Source: Candidatus Uhrbacteria bacterium
GTDB taxonomy: Bacteria; Patescibacteriota; Patescibacteriia; 2-12-FULL-60-25
NCBI GenBank assembly: GCA_023246325.1
Contig: JAHFIO010000010.1
Span: 1-15,423 of the forward strand
Direction: 5' to 3'
Length of the DNA stretch: 15,423 bases
In this document: piece after piece, positions 7,027 to 12,646 of the stretch
How the letters are laid out: the number at the start of each line of letters is the position of its first letter
Position numbering within the stretch: position 1 is the stretch's first letter
Notes under the pieces: model-generated
The model's database searches: none
What the model was told of the DNA's origin: nothing
The model's input: only the letters and a program-made list of their open reading frames with translations
Program-made: the position numbers and the translations under genes

Positions 7027-8103
7027 TCACAATTCCACCAAACTATTATCTCCCAAAACTAATCTATGTCCACGTGGCATTGTATTTTTGGAGGAATTCA
7101 CAGCTGCTTTTGCTCCAATAATTGAATCTGTAATACGTTCGCTACAAAATATTTTTGCATTTTCCATAATAATAGAATGTTCAATTTCTGGTCCTTGAAT
7201 AAGAACCCCATCTCCAATAGATGTATACGGACCAATATATGCATGATCAATTTTACAATTTTCACCTATAATAACGGGGCCACGCACCAATACCTCTGGA
7301 CCAATCACCGTACCACGGCCTATACAGACCTTGCCTTGAATAGAGGCGCCGGGTTTTAATTCACCTTCATTTTTCATCTCCGAAACATGCATTTCATCCA
7401 GTAATAGTGCATTCCCTTCTAATAGCGCATCTGGCGTCCCGGTATCTTTCCACCAACCCGTTATTTCCTGCGTTCCAATACGCGCATTCTGAATAAACCA
7501 AGTAATAATATCTGTAATTTCATATTCACCACGTGCAGATGGTTTCATTGTTTTAAATGCCTCAAAAAACTTATCATCAAAAAAATATAATCCCGTAATG
7601 GCAAATGGAGAAGATGGATTTTCTGGTTTCTCATGTGCACGCACCAGCTTTCCTGTTATATCAAATTCTGGCACCCCAAAACGATTCGGATCTTTTACCC
7701 GCGCCAAAGCTATCATGGCATTATATCCTTCGGATTCATATGTATGTCGTAATGTTTTTATGCTTCCAGCCATTACATTATCACCAAGATAAAATACAAA
7801 TGGCTCACCACTCAAATATGCGCGCGCATTATTCACGGCATGTGCAATGCCAAGCGCGCCACCCTGTTGTTCAAGATATGTTATCTGCGCACCATAGCGC
7901 GACCCATCTCCAATACGCGAAGAAATTTCTACATCACCTAAATTTACATTTATAATTATTTCTGTAATTCCTGCTTCAACTAATTTTATAATGGCATATT
8001 CCAACATCGGCTTATTTGCAAGTGGCAATAAGTGTTTATTCAATGTATGCGAGATAGGACGCAAACGTGTTGCGCGACCTCCAGCTGCAATTAAAGCTCT
8101 CAT
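7027..8103 (-). CDS. rmlA: glucose-1-phosphate thymidylyltransferase, long form with beta-helix tail
   Basis: This enzyme joins glucose-1-phosphate to dTTP to make dTDP-glucose, the first step to dTDP-rhamnose and related sugars. The 358 residues comprise an N-terminal nucleotidyltransferase domain and, from about residue 250, a left-handed beta-helix of hexapeptide repeats (PGASIQGKVCIGRGTVIGPE, VIIGENCKI, YIGPYTSIGDGVLI). This is the layout of the long-form RmlA family. Motifs are the nucleotide loop GGRATRLRP (8-16), the sugar-phosphate lysine in NKHLLPLANKP (22-32), YLGDN with the metal Asp108, RFGVPEF, EKP, RGEYEITD and GWWKDTGTPD. In the loop an Ala (A11) stands where Gly is usual (GxGTRLRP). 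The start overlaps the rmlB stop by four bases (ATGA). rmlC and rmlD are not in the window. Confidence 0.92.
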   Translation of the reverse strand: MRALIAAGGRATRLRPISHTLNKHLLPLANKPMLEYAIIKLVEAGITEIIINVNLGDVEISSRIGDGSRYGAQITYLEQQGGALGIAHAVNNARAYLSGEPFVFYLGDNVMAGSIKTLRHTYESEGYNAMIALARVKDPNRFGVPEFDITGKLVRAHEKPENPSSPFAITGLYFFDDKFFEAFKTMKPSARGEYEITDIITWFIQNARIGTQEITGWWKDTGTPDALLEGNALLLDEMHVSEMKNEGELKPGASIQGKVCIGRGTVIGPEVLVRGPVIIGENCKIDHAYIGPYTSIGDGVLIQGPEIEHSIIMENAKIFCSERITDSIIGAKAAVNSSKNTMPRGHRLVLGDNSLVEL

Positions 8104-9122
8104 ACGGGTTCATTCGCACCGCCCAAACCATACTGTGATTCATAATACTGTGTATACGAACCGTTTTTAATTCTTGTCCACCATTCTCGATTATTTTTAT
8201 ACCATTCTATAGTTCTTCGTATACCATGCAAAAAAGGTACGGCAGGATGCCAACCAAGTTCATCTTCCGCCTTTCTAAAATCAATAGCATATCGCGCATC
8301 ATGTCCTGGACGATCTTTCACAAATTGCAACATATCAATGCGCGCACCCATTTCAAATAAAATAATTTCTGCCAATTCTATATTGGCACGTTCAGCGCGT
8401 CCACCAAAACAATATGTTTCTCCCATCCTGCCGTGTACGAGGGCTGCATAAATACCATAACAATGATCTTCCACATATAACCAATCTCGGATATTCATCC
8501 CATCGCCATATATAGGAATTTTTTTTCCTTCCAGAATATTTGTAATCGCAAGTGGAATAAATTTTTCTGGAAAACAATACGGTCCATAATTATTTGAACA
8601 ATTCGAAATAGTAATAGGTAATTTATATGTATGAAAAGCCGCGCGTACAAGATGATCAGACGATGCTTTTGATGCCGAATACGGACTGCGTGGATCATAT
8701 GCAGTATTTTCACGAAACATCCCATGTCTACCTAATGAACCAAATACTTCATCGGTCGAAACATGATGAAAACGAATATAGGCATTTTTACGACATGCAT
8801 CTAAGAGTGTTTGCGTGCCTAATACATTCGTACGAACAAATGACATCGGATCATCAATCGAACGATCCACATGCGACTCAGCAGCAAAATGCACTACCGC
8901 ATCAACTTTTTTTACTATATCATTCACAATTTCTACATCACAAATATCTCCTTTTACAAAAGCAAAGCGAGGATTTTGTTCAAGTTGTTTCAAATTTTCT
9001 AAATTTCCCGCATATGTCAGTTTATCAAAAACAATCACACTATCTTCTGGGTGATGTTCAAGAACATGATACGCAAAATTAGTACCTATAAAACCTGCCC
9101 CACCCGTTATGAGTAATCTCAT
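8100..9122 (-). CDS. rmlB: dTDP-glucose 4,6-dehydratase
   Basis: RmlB converts dTDP-glucose to dTDP-4-keto-6-deoxyglucose using bound NAD+. The 340-residue product is an extended short-chain dehydrogenase: the NAD loop GGAGFIG (7-13), DKLTYAGNLENL, HFAAESHVDRSI (78-89), the catalytic STDEVFG (Thr123, Asp124, Glu125) and YSASK (Tyr148, Lys152), then SNNYGPYCFPEKFIP, GDGMNIRDWLYVEDH and RPGHDARYAID. These are dehydratase-specific, setting it apart from the plain UDP-glucose epimerases. It is upstream of and overlaps rmlA by four bases, so the pair is one operon making the common dTDP-sugar intermediate. Motif copies at 8241 (ATCCTGCC in the gene strand) and 8425 (GGCAGGAT) are in two different frames. 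Confidence 0.96.
   Translation of the reverse strand: MRLLITGGAGFIGTNFAYHVLEHHPEDSVIVFDKLTYAGNLENLKQLEQNPRFAFVKGDICDVEIVNDIVKKVDAVVHFAAESHVDRSIDDPMSFVRTNVLGTQTLLDACRKNAYIRFHHVSTDEVFGSLGRHGMFRENTAYDPRSPYSASKASSDHLVRAAFHTYKLPITISNCSNNYGPYCFPEKFIPLAITNILEGKKIPIYGDGMNIRDWLYVEDHCYGIYAALVHGRMGETYCFGGRAERANIELAEIILFEMGARIDMLQFVKDRPGHDARYAIDFRKAEDELGWHPAVPFLHGIRRTIEWYKNNREWWTRIKNGSYTQYYESQYGLGGANEPV
8241..8248 (+). repeat. GGCAGGAT motif copy (10-mer CGGCAGGATG)
   Basis: In rmlB; the gene strand reads CAT CCT GCC (His-Pro-Ala). Confidence 0.85.
8425..8432 (-). repeat. GGCAGGAT motif copy (10-mer CATCCTGCCG)
   Basis: In rmlB in the opposite orientation, read as Gly-Arg-Met (GGC AGG AT). Confidence 0.85.
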
Positions 9123-9173
9123 AGATCCATTTCACCATAAAACAACAGGATTGGGAATAGCGATGCACCCTGA

Positions 9174-9197
9174 TAAAAAAGCTCCGGAATTGGAGCT
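9174..9197 (-). terminator. intrinsic terminator after the 89-aa gene
   Basis: On the minus strand AGCTCC-AATTCC-GGAGCT (9180-9197) is followed by TTTTTT (complement of 9175-9180). It lies about 27 bases past the stop at 9224 and upstream of the rmlB start, so it separates the two transcripts. The stem shares the AGCTC edge of the terminators near 5054 and 11846. Confidence 0.75.
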
Positions 9198-9223
9198 ATA
9201 TATTGACACTGTATCCCACTACA

Positions 9224-9493
9224 TTAGGAATTTTTATGAATATAATTCCACAGTAAGCTGCATGCATACCCTACAGCAAAACCTATACAGGATGCGAGTG
9301 AGACCAAAAAAAGTGCTTGTGTCCAAATAAATGGACTCACAATTAAAGCCGGTCGAATAAAATGCACATTAAACACAAAATCAATATACGCTTGCGCCCA
9401 ACCAAGAGCAACGAGTATTGACCATGCAACATGCATAGTACCTGCTACCAATCCTACGACGAGACCAACTTTTTGGGGAACAATTTTTTGCAT
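9224..9493 (-). CDS. hypothetical small membrane protein
   Basis: The product from the ATG at 9493 has 89 residues (MQKIVPQKVGLVVGLVAGTM...). The longer open frame reaches 9628 but would run fully inside the upstream phosphatase gene, so the shorter start is chosen; even this overlaps the phosphatase end by 40 bases. Two hydrophobic hairpin regions are visible, VGLVVGLVAGTMHVAWSILVAL and FIWTQALFLVSLASCIGFAVG, separated by a polar loop with AQAYIDFVFNVHFIRP. There is no catalytic motif. The HVAWSILVALGWAQ...DF..NVHF pattern looks like a conserved family but I cannot name it. It is co-transcribed with the BcrC-like gene and ends at the hairpin near 9180. Confidence 0.65.
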   Translation of the reverse strand: MQKIVPQKVGLVVGLVAGTMHVAWSILVALGWAQAYIDFVFNVHFIRPALIVSPFIWTQALFLVSLASCIGFAVGYACSLLWNYIHKNS

Positions 9494-9948
9494 AAATGTA
9501 GTATAGCATACAGAATCCAAGTCACGCATCCTGCAATCACCATACTTCCTAAAATATCGGCAGGATGGTGCACACCCACAATAATTCTCGATGCGCCTAT
9601 AAGCATTGCTATAGCGCACATATACCATCCAACTTTTTTATTTTCTGATAGCACAAGTGCGGCCAGTGCAGATGCAAGTAACATATGATCGGATGGAAAA
9701 CCATTATCAGGCGCATGCGGAATAAGCGGAACAAAATTCCCTACAACAAATGGACGTGGATCAAAATAAAAATAACTTGAAATTTTTGCGATAATAAAAA
9801 TAATTGGTAACGTGATGCACATACGAATCAAAAACGGTTTTTGTTTTTCTTTTAACAATCTATTCACAAAGATTCCAGTCAAACCAATCAAAAAAAATAT
9901 TAAATATTTTGCACAAAAAATAAAAAAAAGTTTCTTAAATTCAGACAT
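9454..9948 (-). CDS. bcrC: PAP2-family undecaprenyl-diphosphatase, BcrC-like
   Basis: This integral-membrane phosphatase of the PAP2 superfamily most likely removes a phosphate from undecaprenyl diphosphate, regenerating the lipid carrier used by MraY. The 164-residue product has about five hydrophobic segments. Active-site motifs are YFDPRPFV (61-68), FPSDHM (84-89) and SRIIVGVHHPADI (120-132) with the SR-x5-H-x3-D pattern (Arg121, His127, Asp131). The loop PLIPHAPDNGFPSDH closely resembles Bacillus BcrC, and, as there, the first motif lacks the usual K-x6-RP spacing (the nearest Lys is ten residues before Arg65). Other PAP2 substrates (phosphatidate, other lipid phosphates) cannot be excluded. 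An ATCCTGCC copy at 9559 encodes part of HHPAD. Confidence 0.85.
   Translation of the reverse strand: MSEFKKLFFIFCAKYLIFFLIGLTGIFVNRLLKEKQKPFLIRMCITLPIIFIIAKISSYFYFDPRPFVVGNFVPLIPHAPDNGFPSDHMLLASALAALVLSENKKVGWYMCAIAMLIGASRIIVGVHHPADILGSMVIAGCVTWILYAILHLCKKLFPKKLVSS
9559..9566 (+). repeat. GGCAGGAT motif copy (10-mer CGGCAGGATG)
   Basis: In the active-site region of the BcrC-like gene; the gene strand reads CAT CCT GCC GAT (His-Pro-Ala-Asp). Confidence 0.85.
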
Positions 9949-9960
9949 AGAGGGAGTATA

Positions 9961-10920
9961 TCATAGCGTTCCATTCTTACGACGCAAATCAACCGTATCT
10001 ACAAATGCTTGTAAAGATGTTTTTGAAAATACGTATGAATATCTTTCTTGTAATTTTTTGGGACTTGCAACTATACCATATGTCATCAGTCGAGCCATGG
10101 GAGGTGCTGTATTCGATAATCGCAATGTCCACAATACCCAAAAAATTGCTCGTAATAAAAATCCGGGTACATATATAATAGGTTTTTTTTGTGTGTGCGC
10201 CATTTCTGCAATACTCGTAAAAGAATCTGGAACAAGATTATACGTTCCTTCAATCTCCATATCTTTCAAAATAAGATATAGTAATGCCTTCACATCATCT
10301 TCGTATATCCACTGAACCTTCATATCTACACCATCAACCGCAAGCGCAATGGGTGCTTTTGTAAAAGTAGATATGACACTCCCCGGTTTATAATATGTTG
10401 GTCCAACTGCCGTGCACATACGCACAATAACCAATTTCATATCTTCACGCTTAGGCATTTCAGCACATGCTTCTTCAACAGTTTTTTTATGCTTCCCATA
10501 CACATAATCATTTGGTCGTAATGGTGTTGTTTCTTCTATCCATAATTCATTAAACGTATTCGCTCCATATGTAGACGTCGAACTATATTGCAAAAATTGT
10601 TTTACACTCTCGCATGCATTCGCAGCTATAAACACATTCATTGATCCATCTACATCCACCGACCTTTCGAATTCAGCATCATGCTGCGGATTCATAAGAT
10701 ATGCTAAATGAATGACTCGATCTGGTTTTTCTTCTTGCACAATACGATGACACGCCTCACTATCTGTCACATCAAGCAACCGAAAAATAAAATGCGATAA
10801 TACCTTTTGCCTCTCCATCATATGGACATCACATCCTACAACATCCTGCCCCAATGAAGTAAAATGCTCGACAAGAAAATTTCCGACATATCCTGACGAA
10901 CCTGTAATAAGTATTTTCAT
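9961..10920 (-). CDS. NAD-dependent sugar epimerase/dehydratase family protein
   Basis: This is an extended short-chain dehydrogenase/reductase of 319 residues. The open frame reaches 11040, but the protein proper starts at the ATG at 10920 (MKILITGSSGYVGNF), where the nucleotide-binding loop GSSGYVG (7-13) is at the usual distance from the N-terminus. Asp31 after the second strand suggests NAD(H). HLAYLMNPQHD is the cofactor-contact loop, SSTSTYG the catalytic Ser/Thr region, and YGKHK (Tyr141, Lys145) the active-site pair. The C-terminus is less typical, with a hydrophobic stretch (FLLRAIFWVLWTL) that may sit on the membrane. The sugar or other substrate cannot be told; UDP-glucose 4-epimerase-like is the nearest description. 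It overlaps the upstream membrane-protein gene by four bases. A GGCAGGAT copy lies at 10843. Confidence 0.85.
   Translation of the reverse strand: MKILITGSSGYVGNFLVEHFTSLGQDVVGCDVHMMERQKVLSHFIFRLLDVTDSEACHRIVQEEKPDRVIHLAYLMNPQHDAEFERSVDVDGSMNVFIAANACESVKQFLQYSSTSTYGANTFNELWIEETTPLRPNDYVYGKHKKTVEEACAEMPKREDMKLVIVRMCTAVGPTYYKPGSVISTFTKAPIALAVDGVDMKVQWIYEDDVKALLYLILKDMEIEGTYNLVPDSFTSIAEMAHTQKKPIIYVPGFLLRAIFWVLWTLRLSNTAPPMARLMTYGIVASPKKLQERYSYVFSKTSLQAFVDTVDLRRKNGTL
10843..10850 (-). repeat. GGCAGGAT motif copy (core octamer)
   Basis: In the epimerase gene, read as Gly-Gln-Asp. Confidence 0.8.
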
Positions 10921-11327
10921 AGATGTATGCGTAATAAAAATGTATGCGTTGCTTCTACGAGCAATCCAAAAACAAACCAGAGCGGAAAATAATCCAAACG
11001 AATTTTTCCATGTATATGCCAACCCCGTACATATTCCCATGGATTTTTTTTACAAATCCATATATATACGGTTGCAGCTATATATTCTACACACAAAATA
11101 ACAACTGCGTATACTATGCCTCGAACAATAGTATGTGCATGCTGTATATATATATGAAGTGGTTCAAATCCTATGGGGAGCAATACACCGTATATAGGAA
11201 ACATCCACAATGTGGTATGTGCGGGCATGCAATACTCTTTGCGCAATAACGCTTTAATGCCAGTAAAAAAAATTTCTGCAGTTATACCAAGGCAGAGATA
11301 CACAAGTGCACGAATACCAATTGACAT
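10917..11327 (-). CDS. CmpB-like (ABC_trans_CmpB family) membrane protein
   Basis: The 136-residue product has four hydrophobic segments, around residues 6-25, 40-58, 68-92 and 112-132. The region EYIAATVYIWICKKNPWEY (81-99) followed by HIHGKIRLDYFPLWFVFGLL (104-123) matches the arrangement W-[DE]-Y ... N/H-x-x-G-[KR]-I-x-L ... W of the family annotated as putative ABC-transporter type IV (CmpB). Members are often found without an ABC ATPase beside them, as here, and their function is poorly known. It starts at the ATG at 11327, whose upstream side faces the divergent pterin dehydratase gene, and overlaps the epimerase start by four bases, so the two probably form one transcript. Confidence 0.65.
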   Translation of the reverse strand: MSIGIRALVYLCLGITAEIFFTGIKALLRKEYCMPAHTTLWMFPIYGVLLPIGFEPLHIYIQHAHTIVRGIVYAVVILCVEYIAATVYIWICKKNPWEYVRGWHIHGKIRLDYFPLWFVFGLLVEATHTFLLRIHL

Positions 11328-11350
11328 ATGAGTAGCTTAAACTGTAATAT
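11321..11350 (+). promoter_or_regulatory. promoter for the pterin dehydratase gene
   Basis: TTGACA (11321-11326) is followed after 18 bases by TAATAT (11345-11350). A Shine-Dalgarno-like GAGG (about 11355-11358) then precedes the ATG at 11366. The -35 box overlaps the first codon of the divergent CmpB-like gene. Confidence 0.55.
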
Positions 11351-11365
11351 GACATGAGGCAAATT

Positions 11366-11428
11366 ATGAAAAAAGTAAAAGAGAACTGTTCCATCGAAAC
11401 AAAATGTGTTCCCTGTACAGGAAAATGA
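11366..11428 (+). CDS. short ORF encoding the conserved CVPC N-terminus of pterin dehydratase
   Basis: This 20-codon frame encodes MKKVKENCSIETKCVPCTGK and stops at a TGA (11426-11428) that overlaps the ATG (11425-11427) of the main dehydratase frame. It has the only Shine-Dalgarno-like site (GAGG) in this intergenic region, and KCVPC-x-G just before the body is how pterin-4a-carbinolamine dehydratases normally begin. It therefore looks like the true N-terminus of the downstream protein, one base out of frame. Possible readings are a real single-base deletion in the A4 run, -1 frameshifting at GGAAAATGA, or a leader peptide coupled by the ATGA overlap. Confidence 0.65.
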   Translation: MKKVKENCSIETKCVPCTGK

Positions 11429-11715
11429 AACCGCTCCCACAACTAGATGCAGAAAAATTTTTAAAAGAAATTCCAAAATGGAACATATCTGAAGATGGCC
11501 TTTCCATTTCTCGTTCGTATATCTGTGATGATTTTATGCATGCGCTCTATATTGAAATTTCGATTGCGCTCATTGCAGAACGAGAAGGTCACCATCCAGA
11601 CCTACATCTCACACAGTATAAAAATATACGAATAGATCTTACAACTTTTGCTGCGAAAGGTCTCACCATGAACGATTTCGTGCTAGCAAAAATGATTGAT
11701 ACAATTCTTACATAA
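11425..11715 (+). CDS. phhB: pterin-4a-carbinolamine dehydratase (main frame)
   Basis: The family dehydrates 4a-hydroxytetrahydrobiopterin in pterin recycling; in bacteria without aromatic amino acid hydroxylases its role is unclear. From the ATG at 11425 the product has 96 residues. The catalytic core is visible as EREGHHPDLHL, with paired His for the pterin hydroxyl, followed by IRIDLTTFAAKGLTMNDFVLAKMID, which fits the C-terminal beta strand and helix of the family. An upstream in-frame ATG at 11404 would add seven atypical residues (MCSLYRK). The expected N-terminus with KCVPC is instead encoded in another frame from 11366, so a full-length product needs a -1 shift or the two parts are made separately. 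A terminator follows directly. Confidence 0.88.
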   Translation: MKPLPQLDAEKFLKEIPKWNISEDGLSISRSYICDDFMHALYIEISIALIAEREGHHPDLHLTQYKNIRIDLTTFAAKGLTMNDFVLAKMIDTILT

Positions 11716-11745
11716 AAATCCCGACTTTCGCCGGGACTTTTTTTA
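11714..11745. terminator. bidirectional intrinsic terminator
   Basis: TCCCG (11719-11723) pairs with CGGGA (11732-11736) around a short loop. There are seven Ts on the plus-strand side (11738-11744) and five As before the stem (11714-11718), which are Ts for the minus strand. It ends the pterin dehydratase gene on one side and the lysine-rich mini-gene on the other. Confidence 0.85.
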
Positions 11746-11799
11746 TTTCTTCTTCTTTGGTTTCTTCTTTTCTTTTCTAGCGGATGTTCCTTTTGCCAT
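11743..11799 (-). CDS. tiny lysine-rich ORF
   Basis: On the minus strand an ATG at 11799 opens an 18-codon frame, MAKGTSARKEKKKPKKKK, ended by TAA at the edge of the bidirectional terminator. Two-thirds of the residues are charged or polar, ending in KKKPKKKK, reminiscent of short basic MAKG...RKE..KKPKKK peptides seen in many small genomes. A TATAAT (complement of 11817-11822) stands about 17 bases upstream; there is no Shine-Dalgarno. Support is a separate promoter-like box, a terminator exactly at the stop, and isolation from both neighbours. Against it are the very small size and A-rich composition, which can make such frames by chance. Confidence 0.45.
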   Translation of the reverse strand: MAKGTSARKEKKKPKKKK

Positions 11800-11840
11800 A
11801 AAAATAATGTACGTGAATTATATAGACAGTATACCATATA

Positions 11841-11876
11841 AAAAAAGCTCTACATATCCGTACGATATCTAGAGCT
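11841..11876 (-). terminator. intrinsic terminator after the 224-aa gene
   Basis: On the minus strand the 13-base arms (11864-11876 and 11846-11858) pair with one mismatch around the loop complementary to CGTAC and run into TTTTTT (complement of 11841-11846). The TAG stop (11869-11871) of the upstream gene is inside the stem. Confidence 0.85.
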
Positions 11877-12543
11877 GAGAATTTTTTCGTGCATACACCA
11901 ATCTTCCATACATCACGCGTAATGTTGCAGAAAAAAATCCACGTTTTTCTAAATCGAGAAACGCTTTCAAAATAAGTCCAGCGCCCATATCAGCGTTCAG
12001 TTCATTCCCACGCGCATCGTACATTCCTTTCACTGGGATTCCTTTTCGCAATCCCGCAATACGCTCAATCACATGCACAAATTCTTCCGTGCAACCATGT
12101 GCATATTCCCAGCCATCATTGAAATATATTTCTTCTACAGAAGAATTGATAAGCGTAAGCCACAAAAGCATAAATTGATCCTGCGTCCACATACGTGAAG
12201 CTTGCGTGCCATGTGTCGCAGACTCAAAAAAAGTTGGAGACACAACGGGCAATCTACCAGGCAATCGATATGCGACATGTCTAGCGAATGTATTGCCATC
12301 AAAAACATTCACTGGTTTAACGCGTTCTGAAATAAAATTTGATGATAATTTTTCAGCATCCGCTATATGCTTCACACCAAATTGTTCCAACACGGTATAC
12401 AATTGTTTGCCAGATACAATGGGTGAGCTCGCATAGGCGAAACGAGTACACACAGATCGATATGCAGTGAGAACGAGCTCTACTTCAGCACGTTCATGTG
12501 GCGTCACTTTCACAAATCTATCATGTGATTCAACTGTATACAT
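11869..12543 (-). CDS. unrecognised 224-aa protein
   Basis: I cannot name this family. The ATG at 12543 is supported by GGAG six to seven bases upstream. It is soluble, with no signal peptide or long hydrophobic helix. The first two-thirds (MYTVESHDRFVKVTPHERAE ... SGKQLYTVLEQFGVKHIADAEKLSS) is mixed helix/strand. A block with SVEEIYFNDGWEYAHG and CTEEFVHVIE (135-160), then GIPVKGMYDARG (168-179), resembles the NDG-WE-x-S/A-x-G ... E-x-x-x-A ... GIP layout of nucleoside 2-deoxyribosyltransferase/DUF4406-like proteins. That resemblance is weak and only a lead. The gene has its own terminator and is preceded by a 103-base gap containing an ATCCTGCC copy (12577). Confidence 0.7.
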   Translation of the reverse strand: MYTVESHDRFVKVTPHERAEVELVLTAYRSVCTRFAYASSPIVSGKQLYTVLEQFGVKHIADAEKLSSNFISERVKPVNVFDGNTFARHVAYRLPGRLPVVSPTFFESATHGTQASRMWTQDQFMLLWLTLINSSVEEIYFNDGWEYAHGCTEEFVHVIERIAGLRKGIPVKGMYDARGNELNADMGAGLILKAFLDLEKRGFFSATLRVMYGRLVYARKNSQL

Positions 12544-12576
12544 TTTCTACTCCATTTTTAAAAAAGTTCTATCCAC

Positions 12577-12584
12577 ATCCTGCC
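12577..12584 (-). repeat. intergenic GGCAGGAT motif copy (10-mer CATCCTGCCG)
   Basis: The only copy outside a gene, in the 103-base gap between the J-domain gene and the 224-aa gene, so protein coding does not explain it. Confidence 0.85.
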
Positions 12585-12646
12585 GTATTAACACTTCCTC
12601 GTCAACTCATTTTATATTTTCATCCACCAAAATCCGGATCAAAATT

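Noticed and set aside
8627..9082. 151-codon plus-strand open frame opposite rmlB
   Set aside because: It lies wholly antisense to a strongly conserved gene; the His/Gln/Tyr-rich product has no family features and no ribosome binding site.
9203..9230. TTGACA-16-TAGGAA promoter-like pair on the plus strand
   Set aside because: It lies at the end of a minus-strand gene and no plus-strand gene follows; the only nearby frame is six codons long.
9812..10315. 167-codon plus-strand open frame across the bcrC/epimerase junction
   Set aside because: It runs opposite two recognised genes, and its product has no coherent domain.
9961..11040. N-terminal extension of the epimerase to 11040
   Set aside because: The extra 40 residues precede the Rossmann loop atypically and overlap the CmpB-like gene; the ATG at 10920 gives the normal MKILITG start and an ATGA overlap.
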